A stretch of DNA of 64,000 nucleotides, taken from positions 53,306 through 117,305 of the forward strand of contig CANEVO010000003.1 of assembly GCA_947442255.1 (NCBI GenBank), read 5' to 3'. This document shows positions 18,979-28,300 of the stretch, piece after piece (the stretch's first letter is position 1; each line of letters begins with the position of its first letter). The position numbers and the translations under genes are program-made. This DNA comes from Opitutia bacterium. Its GTDB lineage: Bacteria > Verrucomicrobiota > Verrucomicrobiae > Opitutales > Opitutaceae. The notes below the pieces were generated by a model, which saw only the letters and a program-made list of their open reading frames with translations, was not told the origin of the DNA and made no database searches.

Positions 18979-19839
18979 TCAGGTCGCCAGCTTTTCTCGC
19001 GCCCGGCGGGTGGCCGCGGCGATCTCCTGTTCGATCACGTCCATCGGATTGAGCGGACGGAGCGGATCGGCACAGGGCGTGACGCGATTGGTCGCCGGGT
19101 CCCAATCGACCGGGCCGTACCGCGCGGGCGCCGGCTGGCCGGCGAGCAGATGCCCCAGCGCGTCGCCCTGGTTGAAATGCCAGAATTCGAACGGAAAGTG
19201 AATGAACCCATGCGCCTCCATCATGGCCGTGATCTCGAGCCGGTTGCGCAGCGCGTCCGCGGAAACAAAGGGTGACCGCATCGGCGTGTGCTCGCTCATT
19301 TCCAGATAGGGATAGCCGCGCCACACCTCACTGCCGTCGTCCCGGCGAAACACGGAAATATCGATGGCCGATCCCGACATGTGCGTGCCAATCTTGGGAA
19401 TGTTGGCGATCAGCACGATTGCCCGGCGGAAAACCATTTCGACCGGCGGGATGGTCCCGCCATTTTCCCAGATGCATTTGCGCAAAATCGCATCGAAAAG
19501 TTCCGGTTTGCGCACCAACTGGCCCTGCATTTCCAGCGAGCGAAACCCATCCTCGATCTTCAGGATCCAGCCGCGCTCGTTCATCGCGCGGCCCGCGGCC
19601 ATCACGAGCCGGACCAGGCTCTCGCGCATGAAAAATACGCGCTCGAGTTCTCCGGCGATCTTGGACGTGGAAAACAACATCTCGATCCCGGCAGCCGACG
19701 CCGCGTCGCGCAACGAGGCAAAGCCCTCGCCGCACTCGCGCACTTCGAAGGTCAGCGATTTCTGCACCAGTTCATAGCCCTGCTGCATCTGGTCGGCCCA
19801 GTAGGCGCGGCGGGCGTCATCGTCGGTAGGGGTGGTCAT
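18979..19839 (-). CDS. D-alanyl-D-alanine dipeptidase (VanX/DdpX, M15D family)
   Basis: 286 residues from ATG 19839 (MTTPTDDDARR); the upstream extension to 20007 is Arg-rich and unlike the family. Zinc dipeptidases of this group split D-Ala-D-Ala in peptidoglycan turnover or D-amino-acid use. The zinc motif appears as GTHMSGSAIDIS (His and Asp ligands) and the catalytic Glu plus third ligand as FEFWHFN near the C-terminus. The Arg of GFRSLEMQ also fits. No Van regulatory genes are present, so recycling or nutrition is more likely than vancomycin resistance. No signal peptide is visible. Confidence 0.8.
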   Translation of the reverse strand: MTTPTDDDARRAYWADQMQQGYELVQKSLTFEVRECGEGFASLRDAASAAGIEMLFSTSKIAGELERVFFMRESLVRLVMAAGRAMNERGWILKIEDGFRSLEMQGQLVRKPELFDAILRKCIWENGGTIPPVEMVFRRAIVLIANIPKIGTHMSGSAIDISVFRRDDGSEVWRGYPYLEMSEHTPMRSPFVSADALRNRLEITAMMEAHGFIHFPFEFWHFNQGDALGHLLAGQPAPARYGPVDWDPATNRVTPCADPLRPLNPMDVIEQEIAAATRRAREKLAT

Positions 19840-19849
19840 AAGGGTAAAG

Positions 19850-19894
19850 CGATGGCGGGAGAATTTGCTTTTCGCTCGATGGCGGGAACGCCGC
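19850..19894. repeat. Short direct repeat, REP-like
   Basis: The 11-mer cgatggcggga occurs at 19850-19860 and 19877-19887 in the gap between the lactonase and dipeptidase genes; the second copy is followed by a complementary ccgcc, giving a small hairpin. May be a REP-type remnant. Confidence 0.3.
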
Positions 19895-20806
19895 CTACCG
19901 TTGCTGCAACGCCTGCCATTCGAGCCCGGGACGATCGACGCGGAATTGCACGAGCCGCCCTTGCGCGGCCTCCGTGACGTAGGCGGTCCGTCCATCCGGA
20001 CCGCCAAAACAAATGTTCGTGGGATTCGGGCCCAGCACGCCGATCTCCTTCAGCATGTCTCCCTGCGGCGTCATCTTCACGACGGTGCCCTTGCCGTGGC
20101 GCGTGATGTAGAGATTACCGTCCACGTCGCAGCGCATGCCGTCGAAACCGAAGTCGGGAAACTGCTTGATCAGCCGCTTGCCCGAAAGCGATCCGTCGGC
20201 GGCGATGGCAAAAGCCCAGACGTTGCGCTGCACGCTCTCGTTCACATACAGGGTCTTTCCGTCGGGACTGACCTCGATGCCATTGGTCGTCCCCATGTCC
20301 CCCGCCACCCGGGTGACCTTGCCGCCGGTCGAGATGCGCCAGATTTGCCCGCGCTGATTCGGCCAGTCGGGATCGCTCGCATACAGGGTGCCGTCGGGAG
20401 CGAGGGCGAGGTCGTTGGGCTGGTTCATCGCCGCCTCGTGGGCATGCACCGCGATCGTCCGCGTCCGGGGATCGATCCGCAGCACATTATGCCCGACGTA
20501 ATCGGCCACATACATCTGCCCGGCGCGATTGAAGCGGATGCCGTTGCCGACGCTCGTGCCGGGCAACGTCACGAAGATCTCCGCTTTTCCATCCGGGCGC
20601 ACCCGCCCGATCGTTTGCTGCGTGGCGAAATTCACCGCGTAGATCGCACCACTTGCGTCACAGGCGGGACCCTCGATGCCCTTCGTGAAACTACCGGCGG
20701 CGGTCAACGGCGTCGCAGTGAAAAGCGCCTCGGGATCGGTGGCGGCCAGAACCGATCCAGCGGTCAGGAGCGAAACCAGTTTCAGGATGTGGGTGAGATG
20801 TTTCAT
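19895..20806 (-). CDS. SMP-30/gluconolactonase-family lactonase
   Basis: 303 residues from ATG 20806 with a signal peptide (MKHLTHILKLVSLLTAGSVLA). Six-bladed propeller of the SMP-30/gluconolactonase/strictosidine synthase type, with metal-site segments GIEGPACD, NQPNDLALAPDG, TNGIEVSPDGKTLYVNES and FDGMRCDVDGNLYI. Expected to hydrolyse sugar lactones in the periplasm. Its ATG overlaps the TGA of the upstream dehydrogenase fusion (ATGA, 20806-20803), so the two are translationally coupled. This strongly suggests the lactone made by the dehydrogenase domain is its substrate. Confidence 0.85.
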   Translation of the reverse strand: MKHLTHILKLVSLLTAGSVLAATDPEALFTATPLTAAGSFTKGIEGPACDASGAIYAVNFATQQTIGRVRPDGKAEIFVTLPGTSVGNGIRFNRAGQMYVADYVGHNVLRIDPRTRTIAVHAHEAAMNQPNDLALAPDGTLYASDPDWPNQRGQIWRISTGGKVTRVAGDMGTTNGIEVSPDGKTLYVNESVQRNVWAFAIAADGSLSGKRLIKQFPDFGFDGMRCDVDGNLYITRHGKGTVVKMTPQGDMLKEIGVLGPNPTNICFGGPDGRTAYVTEAAQGRLVQFRVDRPGLEWQALQQR

Positions 20807-23772
20807 GGCTGAACGGGTTTCGCGGCGGGCGGTTGACTGGGCAGACTGGCAATCCATTGCGCCAACAGCGTGGAACCCTCGCCATCGGGCGTCATCGTGC
20901 CCAAAGGCGGCATCTGGCCGGGTCCGCGGATGACGGGACGGTGCACGAGCAGCGATCGCGCGGGATCTCCGGGCGCCACGATCTTCGCGTTAACGATCCC
21001 AAACGTCGTGTGCTGGGGCGTGGCGTCGAAGATGCTCATGTCCTGGTCCGCGATGTTGCTCGCCAGCTGCATCATGGAATTGCCCCCGCCGGCGCGGGAG
21101 TGACAGTGCGAACAATTGGCGTGCAGGTAAGCGCGCGCCCGATCCGTCAGCGGCGCATTCGTGTCCCGCGGATTCACGATCCGCGGCAGGGTCCCCGCTG
21201 CCTGTGCCAGGAGCGGGCTGTCCTTGGGCGGCGGGCGCTGCTGGGCGTTTGGCGTGACGAGAGCGAGCAACGCCGCCATCGCCTTGTCATCGAGTTTCTG
21301 CGCGGCGAATTCGCGGCGCCACTGGCCCTCCGCCAGCGCCGTGGGACTGGCCGTCAACAGCCCGGCCCGTTCCCACGCGGCAATCTGATCGCCGCGATTG
21401 AGCTGCACGGTGCTCACACCGAGGACGAAATTCACCGCCCGACTGTGACACGACATGCACTCCTGCCGGCCCGGGATCCGCCACGGCTGCCCGGAAGCGA
21501 GCTGCCGGGTCCGGCCCTCCGCCGGCTCCAGCACCGCCTCGGTTTGAGCGTCGTTCCAGGCGTAGGTGTAACCCATCCATTCGTTTTGCTGCCGGAGCAG
21601 CACGCGGGTTTCGATGCGCACGTCTTTCAGCCGGAGAGTCTGCACCAGCGCCGTGCCGTTCGGTAGATTCCAACCGCCTTGTTCGGTCACTTCCATGAGC
21701 TCGCGACCGGGAAGTGCGATGTATTGTTCGATCTCCGCTCCATCGTGCCAGGCCGGGGCATTCACTTCGTAACGAATGAGGGCCGCGTGCGGTTTCAGTG
21801 CCCGGGCGTCGCTGAAGAGGCCCGTATCGCTGAGCTTCGTGGGAAAGGGTTTGGCGGGCGCGGCGGGCGGCACCGGATCGAGCCGGTGGATCGCATTGCC
21901 CAGATAATCGACCACGAGAATGTCGCCTTGCGGCGTTTCGCAGAAGCCGGTGATGCCGAGCGTCGTGTCGGCCAGGCACACCTTGCGAATCAGTTTTCCG
22001 TCCTGCTGCTTCGCCGACCAAATCTGGCCGGTGCTGTGATCGCCGTAGACATAGCATCCGACCAGATCGGGGAACTTGGTGCCGCGATAGACGATGCCAC
22101 CCGTGAGGGAGCGAAATTCACTGTGCGGATGCTCGACCAGCGGCGGCGTAAACGGCGTCGGGCCCCGTGGCCGCTGCGAATGAAAGGGATGGCTGCCCTC
22201 GACCACGGGCCAGCCGTAATTCTCCCCTCGCCGCGCGATCCGGGCGTATTCCCATTGGTCCTGTCCGTTTTCGCCCACCCACAGGTCGCCGGTCTCGCGA
22301 TCCAGCGTCATGCGCCAGGGGTTGCGAAACCCGTAGGCCCAGGTTTCCGGCCGGGCCCCGGGCGTCGTCAAAAACGGATTATCCGCCGGTACGCTGTAGG
22401 CCTTGCCCGGTGCCGGATGGTCGACGTCGATCCGCAGCACTTTCGCCAGCAGCCGCGTGAGATCCTGCCCTGCCCCGCCCTCATCCGAGTCGCTCGTGCC
22501 GTCGCCACTCGTGGTGTAGAGCATGCCGTCCTTGCCAAAGGTCAGCGCCCCACCGTTGTGACCGTGCGATTTCCAATCGATGATCACGTGGCGCGAAGCC
22601 GGATCGATGCGGCCGGACTTCCGATCCATCGTGTAGCGCACCACGCGGCTGTTGAAATCATCCTTTCCGTCGGCGAACCGGCTGTTGGTGCCGAAATAGA
22701 GAAAACCGTTTTCGGCAAACTTCGGGTGAAAACAAACGTCGTAGACGGCCTCGTCCAGTTCCAGCAACCGCTCGGGCGCGATCGCGCCGGGAGCGTTGGC
22801 GACCCGGCTGATCCAGCCCTTTTGGCCTGGCGCATAACCATTGGTTTCCAAGAGCAAAAAAGTTTCCCGCCCGGGTTCGACGGCGAGCATGATGGGTTGC
22901 TTCGTCTCCAAACCGGCAAACGCCGGCACGGTCCGATACGGCAGCGGCGGCTCGGGTGAGCCCACGAGCCGCGAAACGTCCCATGTCGCCCGCGCCACCG
23001 GGCCATCGCCGGCCGGCCCGATGAAGCGCAGCGGCACGTAATCTTCATGGAGGTGGAAGTTCGGCGCGCTCAGATTGGCGGTGGTGGAGAGTGCCGGTGC
23101 ATCGAATCCGGTCGAGTAGTCGTAGCGACACAAGGCGTGCTGCCAGATTTCGCCCGGCGCCGGCCGGCCGCCGGTCGACAGAAAATCGCGCCACGGGATA
23201 CGCCCCTCCACCGTCCAACCCCGATCCTTGTCCGCCCAGTGATTGAGCGTACCGCGCACCTGCACCGCGGTGTCGAGGTGGAAGGGGCGCTCGGCCTTGT
23301 GCCGGTTGTAACCGCCGGCGCCGCGCGACGGGAGGAACATGTCGAGTTTGCCATTCGCGGCGTTGACCTCGAATTCGTAATAGCCGGGCTTGTCCTTGCC
23401 CGGCTTGAAGAACAGTTCGAAGACATCGCACGTCCAGATCGCCGCGTCCTGTTCGGTGACGTTGGCAAACACGTCGGTATCCTCCATCTCGGCGGAGAAG
23501 TAGAGATACTCCCGGTCCCAAAGCAGCCGCGCCTTGGTGGCCGTCAGCGGCTTGCGCTGGCCCTCGGGCAACCAGGAAAATTGAAAGCTCTCGATGACCT
23601 GGGCCTGCCGCCAGGCCGCCTCGTCGAGGAATCCGTCGATCACCGGCGGCGTGGCCGTCCAACGACATTCAAAGGGAAGCGCCGGCGGAATTGCGCCCGC
23701 CGCCATCAACGCGGCCCCAAGGCCGACCAAACCGCTGAAGCTCAACCGCAGGACGGAAGAAACGGAAATCAT
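20803..23772 (-). CDS. CBM9 - glucose/sorbosone-dehydrogenase propeller - cytochrome c fusion
   Basis: A 989-residue secreted protein (signal peptide about residues 1-26). Residues about 34-245 resemble a family 9 carbohydrate-binding/DOMON-type module (PPVIDGFLDEAAWRQA, LYFSAEMEDTDV, DVFELFFKP). Residues about 300-640 form a PQQ-type glucose/sorbosone dehydrogenase propeller (SHGHNGGALTFGKDGMLY, YGFRNPWRMTLD, LWVGENGQDQWE, GENYGWPVVEG). The C-terminal region carries two Cys-rich haem motifs, CMSCH (772-776) and CSHCH (887-891), with Met954 a possible axial ligand. This would bind a polymer, oxidise its sugars and pass electrons to haem within one chain. Coupled to the lactonase downstream. 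Confidence 0.85.
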   Translation of the reverse strand: MISVSSVLRLSFSGLVGLGAALMAAGAIPPALPFECRWTATPPVIDGFLDEAAWRQAQVIESFQFSWLPEGQRKPLTATKARLLWDREYLYFSAEMEDTDVFANVTEQDAAIWTCDVFELFFKPGKDKPGYYEFEVNAANGKLDMFLPSRGAGGYNRHKAERPFHLDTAVQVRGTLNHWADKDRGWTVEGRIPWRDFLSTGGRPAPGEIWQHALCRYDYSTGFDAPALSTTANLSAPNFHLHEDYVPLRFIGPAGDGPVARATWDVSRLVGSPEPPLPYRTVPAFAGLETKQPIMLAVEPGRETFLLLETNGYAPGQKGWISRVANAPGAIAPERLLELDEAVYDVCFHPKFAENGFLYFGTNSRFADGKDDFNSRVVRYTMDRKSGRIDPASRHVIIDWKSHGHNGGALTFGKDGMLYTTSGDGTSDSDEGGAGQDLTRLLAKVLRIDVDHPAPGKAYSVPADNPFLTTPGARPETWAYGFRNPWRMTLDRETGDLWVGENGQDQWEYARIARRGENYGWPVVEGSHPFHSQRPRGPTPFTPPLVEHPHSEFRSLTGGIVYRGTKFPDLVGCYVYGDHSTGQIWSAKQQDGKLIRKVCLADTTLGITGFCETPQGDILVVDYLGNAIHRLDPVPPAAPAKPFPTKLSDTGLFSDARALKPHAALIRYEVNAPAWHDGAEIEQYIALPGRELMEVTEQGGWNLPNGTALVQTLRLKDVRIETRVLLRQQNEWMGYTYAWNDAQTEAVLEPAEGRTRQLASGQPWRIPGRQECMSCHSRAVNFVLGVSTVQLNRGDQIAAWERAGLLTASPTALAEGQWRREFAAQKLDDKAMAALLALVTPNAQQRPPPKDSPLLAQAAGTLPRIVNPRDTNAPLTDRARAYLHANCSHCHSRAGGGNSMMQLASNIADQDMSIFDATPQHTTFGIVNAKIVAPGDPARSLLVHRPVIRGPGQMPPLGTMTPDGEGSTLLAQWIASLPSQPPAAKPVQP

Positions 23773-23856
23773 GAAATGTGTGGGAGAAACTGGATGTCGT
23801 TGCGTGGAGTCGATTCGATGGGAGGCCTGGACATCCAGGCCCTCGTCCGAAACGCA

Positions 23857-25278
23857 CTAGCGCTTACCGGCCTTCGTTTCCACGGACTGCGCTTTCCCGG
23901 TCTCCTCGCGCTTGCGCACGTCCTGCGGATGTTTGGAGAACGACTCAAAGACATCCCCCATCACGAGGTCGGCGAGGCGGCCGAGTTCCTTGAGAATCAC
24001 GGCCTCGGCCTCCGCCGTCAGCGGCGACCGGCTCGGCTCATAGCCGCCGACCGCATACGCGTCCGCCGTGGGGATGTAACCGAGGTAACCATTCGCGTAG
24101 CCGACGACGATGGGAATCGCGCGATCCGCGATCGCCTTCTCCAACTTGAAACCATACTCGACCATCGGTTCGCCCGGCATCGAGAGAAACAAATACGGCC
24201 CGATTTTCAGCGCCTGCATTTCCGCCCGCACCGGCTTTTCCTTACCCGGCAAATCGACCACTCCGCGGGCGGTGCGGATCTGGTAGAACGAGGCCCGTTG
24301 TTGCAGCTTCTCGCGCGTGACACTGAGGGCCAGCGCACGGGTCACCGCACCACCCAGATCCCGGCCCGCCCACTGGATGTCCGCCTCATCGGCGCAACGA
24401 TAAGGGTAACCCGGCAGGTTCGGCCGGATGTCCCCGGCGCAACCCTGCAAAAACATCACCGACGTTTTCTGCCCGTAGATCAGCTCCACAAACGTCTGCG
24501 CCTCACCCGGAAAATCGGCGCTCATCTTCGGGTAACCGTTCGGATACGGCGGCGAGCCCTTGTCGCCCCACGTGAAAAAGCAGGGGTGACAAACCGCGTG
24601 CATCATGACCGCCATCGGCGTGAGCGATTTGCCATCGTCGAACCGCAGCACCTTCACCCGCGGGTCATTGGGCCCGTCAGGGTTCAGGCGTACCACCGCG
24701 CGTCCGTCGATCACCTTGCGCCGGTTGATCCCAAACCCGATGCGGTCCTCGCCGTAACCGATCGTCACCGTGCGCAGGCTGGCGGCAGCCTGCTTTCCGG
24801 CCGCTCCCAGTTTCTCGATCAATTCCCCCGCCCACTTCGGGTTCTCTGCATACCCGGGCCCGGAGTGGTTGTGGGCCGCGGCCACCATGATGTTGGCCGC
24901 GGGCACGCCGGTTTCCTTTTCCAGCCGCTCCCGCGCCAGTTTCACCATGTCGTCCCAGGCGCCGATGGTGTCGAGTGTCACGATCGCCGCTTTCGTCTCG
25001 CCGTCATCGAGCACCAACACACCCGCCCGCAGCGGATCGCGCACGCCCGTCACCGTTCGCCGGTGACCGATCACAGTGATGCCCGCCACGTCCGTCGGCG
25101 TGATGTCGATCTTCGCGACCCCGGCCCGCAGGTTCGAAGCCGCGAGGAACTGGCCGTCTTTCACCTCGCCCCCGTGAACGGGCACCATCCCCGCTCCCGC
25201 TCCACCGGCCAGCAGCAGGCTCACCACGGACCATGCGCGTTTCCAAGACAGGCGGGGAACACCGGAGGCGAAATTCAT
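23857..25278 (-). CDS. Neutral-ceramidase-like secreted hydrolase, paralogue 2
   Basis: 473 residues from ATG 25278, chosen because a signal peptide (WKRAWSVVSLLLAGGAGAG) follows; the open frame continues upstream to 26322 but that part only mirrors the overlapping large fusion gene. The family start KIDITPTDVAG is followed by HNHSGPG (136-142). The nucleophile motif position reads GCAGDIRPN, with Arg in place of Ser. The C-terminal GYLGYIPTADAYAVGGYEP matches the family. It lies between the two large dehydrogenase fusions on the same strand and probably works outside the cytoplasm with them. Confidence 0.82.
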   Translation of the reverse strand: MNFASGVPRLSWKRAWSVVSLLLAGGAGAGMVPVHGGEVKDGQFLAASNLRAGVAKIDITPTDVAGITVIGHRRTVTGVRDPLRAGVLVLDDGETKAAIVTLDTIGAWDDMVKLARERLEKETGVPAANIMVAAAHNHSGPGYAENPKWAGELIEKLGAAGKQAAASLRTVTIGYGEDRIGFGINRRKVIDGRAVVRLNPDGPNDPRVKVLRFDDGKSLTPMAVMMHAVCHPCFFTWGDKGSPPYPNGYPKMSADFPGEAQTFVELIYGQKTSVMFLQGCAGDIRPNLPGYPYRCADEADIQWAGRDLGGAVTRALALSVTREKLQQRASFYQIRTARGVVDLPGKEKPVRAEMQALKIGPYLFLSMPGEPMVEYGFKLEKAIADRAIPIVVGYANGYLGYIPTADAYAVGGYEPSRSPLTAEAEAVILKELGRLADLVMGDVFESFSKHPQDVRKREETGKAQSVETKAGKR

Positions 25279-25376
25279 GGGCGTGGGGTTTCGGCTATTG
25301 CTCACAGCGAAGCGCCCGCAGCTCAACGCATTTGTCATGCCGCAAGCGATGCTGGCACGGCAATGAGCCCACCACC

Positions 25377-28300
25377 TCACTTCGCCGGATGCGCGTGCGC
25401 TGCCGCAGCGGCCGGAGCCGGCGGCGGCACCGGAGCCGCAGCGGACGCGACTGCATTCAGATCGCTGGTCACGATCAGACGGCCCCACATGGTCACCCAA
25501 TGCCCCGGGAAGGTGCAGGCGTATTCGTAGACGCCCTCCGCAAACGGCACGATGAACGAAAGCGATTCCTTCTGCCCGGACTCCACCAATTTCGTGGCTC
25601 CCAGCACATCCGGTGAATCGGGCACGTAAGCCCGGCCCTGTGCATCGCGATAGTCGGCGGCCAACAGGAGCGCCGCCTGGCCGACGCGTTCGCGCGCGCC
25701 GGGCTTCACGACCACGAGATTGTGGGGCATCGCATCGGGGTTCTCGAAGACGATCGAAAACCACTTGCCGGCTTCGATCACCAGCTGCGGCGGATCGAAG
25801 CGCATCTCCTCGGGCACCGCGCGCACCAGCAGCACGGTCGTGCGCAGCGTCTGCAATTCCTTCCGCAGCGGGGCGGCTTCCGCCGCCGGCAACCGTCCCA
25901 CCAGTTCGTCCGCCACCTGCACCGCCCCGACGTAACCGTGATCCCGCCGGCCGCTCTCCGGGGTCTTCTTGCCCCACGCGATCAGCGCCGCCGCCAGCTT
26001 GTCCGCTTGGTCCGACGACCAGCTCGCGCGCGGCAGGCTGCGCAAGGCATCCGCGGCCGTGACGATTTCCTCGCCCCGCAAAATCAACCCGCTGAAAAGA
26101 CGGAACTGGGCCGGCGTTTCCCGACGGGTGCTCACCGCCGCGCGAATCGCGGCCTTGAGCAGCGCGGAAGCCACGCCCTTGGACGCCGCCGGATCCAGTC
26201 CGCGTTCGAGCAGCGGCACCAGCCGCGGGTAAACCGAGGCGCGGAGTCCGATCTCGGGCACCAGGGGTACACCGCCGAGCAAATCCGCGAGTTTCTCCGG
26301 CTGGCCCTCCGCTTGAGCCCAAACCGCGTCAAACGAGCCGTCCGCCACCACGCCGGCCGCCCAGCCGTAGTTGCGGGCGGGCCCGGTCCCCTTGACTGCC
26401 AGATTTTCCAATCGCACCCGGACGGACTGCAACTCGGCGCGCGGTTGCGCCAACAGCAACCGGCCCAGCCCCGGCCGGTCGATTTCGCCGCCGGCTTCCA
26501 GCGCGCCCAGGATGATCTCCGCGCCGGTGGTCCGCCGGATTCGCACGAGATCCGCCAGCGCGTCGGCCCGGGCCGCATCCGGCACCGCCACGAGCGTCAG
26601 CATCCGCTCCAGCACTTCCCGCCGGCGAGGCAGCTTCAACAAATCCACCGTGGTGACCGTGCGCAGCAGATAACGAATCCGGTTCGGATCGGCCGCCAGC
26701 AACGGGCTGCCGTCGTCCAGCCGGTCGCGCCAGTGCGGTTTCAACTGCTTGATCGTCTCGTCCAGCGTGTAATCGAGATAGTAGTCGAGCGGATGCCGGA
26801 TCGCTGTGAGCGCCACTTCGACCGCCTCCTCCGACCGGAAGAAACTCGCCGCGCGCACCGCATGCAGCCGGACGCGCGGATTCTCGTCGTCCGCCTGAAT
26901 CTTGAGCAGGCCCAGCGCATCGGGCACGCGATCCCGCCAATAGCACAGGACGCGTGTCGCCGCCGCCCGCGCGTTGGCGTCGGGCGAACGAAGCATCCGC
27001 CCGAGCAGCGCCGGATCGACGACGTTCTGCCACTGGTGGACCCAGAGCGCCTCGGTCAGATGATGCTGATACTCGGGATCGCGCGAATCGAGGCGGCCGA
27101 CCCAATCCTTCACCGCCGCCACCACTTTGTTCGCCTTGTGCCGGCCGAGTTCGATTTTCGCCAGCTCGCGGACGTGGTTCTCCGGCTCCTTCAGCAGTTC
27201 GAGCAGCGCGTTGATCGGCTGGCCATGGATCTTCGGCGGCGTCAGCAGCGGGCGACCCTCATACGTCACGCGATAAACCCGGCCGTAGCTGTGCCCGCGA
27301 TTCGGATCGCGCAGATGGTTCAGGTTGGTGTGGGCGATGATCGGGCTCTGCCAGTCGAGCAGGTAAACCGCTCCGTCCGGCCCCACATTGATTCCGGTGG
27401 GCCGGAAGTTGGGATCAGAGGACGACAGAAAATCCGGCAGCTGCTTGCCGAGGAGGCCGGAACCCTCGTCCTCCACTTTCACCCGGTAGATGCCCTGAAA
27501 CTGAATGACGTTACCGTTCAGGAAATTTCCTTGAAAGTCCCCGGGAAAGTGGCGGCTCGTGAGGATCGTGCTCGCCGCGGACGGACGGGACGGCCGGGGC
27601 CAGAATTCCTTCAAATTCGGATGCTTTGCCGGGTAGTCGAGGTGGCCGCTGAAAGCCGCGCCGAAATAGGTGCGATTGCCCGTCGCATCCGTGATGAGAT
27701 CGTTACCCCAGCGATCGAACGAGCGGCCATGCGGATTGGCGAATCCGTAGGACACGTAGGTTTCGAATTTGCCCGTGGACGGCTCGAAGCGGTAGATCGC
27801 CGCGTCGAGGTTCCGGACCGGACCGCTCGCGGTTTCCACCTGCGTGCGATGAAAGACGCCGTCGCTCAGGTAGATCGCTCCACCCGGCTCGTAGGCGAGC
27901 GAGTTGGCCTGGTGGTGCGTATCCGCGGAATCGAGTCCCATCAGCACCCGCTCCTTCCAGTCGGCCCGGCCGTCACCGTCGGTGTCGCGCACGAACCAGA
28001 GATCCGGTGCCTGAAAGATCAGGACGCCATCCTTGTAAAACTGGAATCCCGTCGGGCAGTTCAGGTCGTCGAGAAACGTCGTGCAACGGTCGGCCTTTCC
28101 GTCGCCGTCGGTGTCCTCCAAGATCAGCAGACGGTCCCCTTGTTTCGATTCCGGCGCGCGGAAGGGATAGTTTGGCCAGGCCGCGACCCAGAGCCGGCCG
28201 CGCGTGTCCCAGGCCATCTGCACCGGCTTGGAGAGCTCGGGAAACTGCTCCTCGCTCGCGAACAGGTTCACCTTGAGCCCCTCGTGCAGCTTCATTTTCG

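Noticed and set aside
23047..25530. Plus-strand frame of 827 codons opposite ceramidase-like 2 and the dehydrogenase fusion
   Set aside because: It crosses two well-supported minus-strand genes and their gap, and has no recognisable family.
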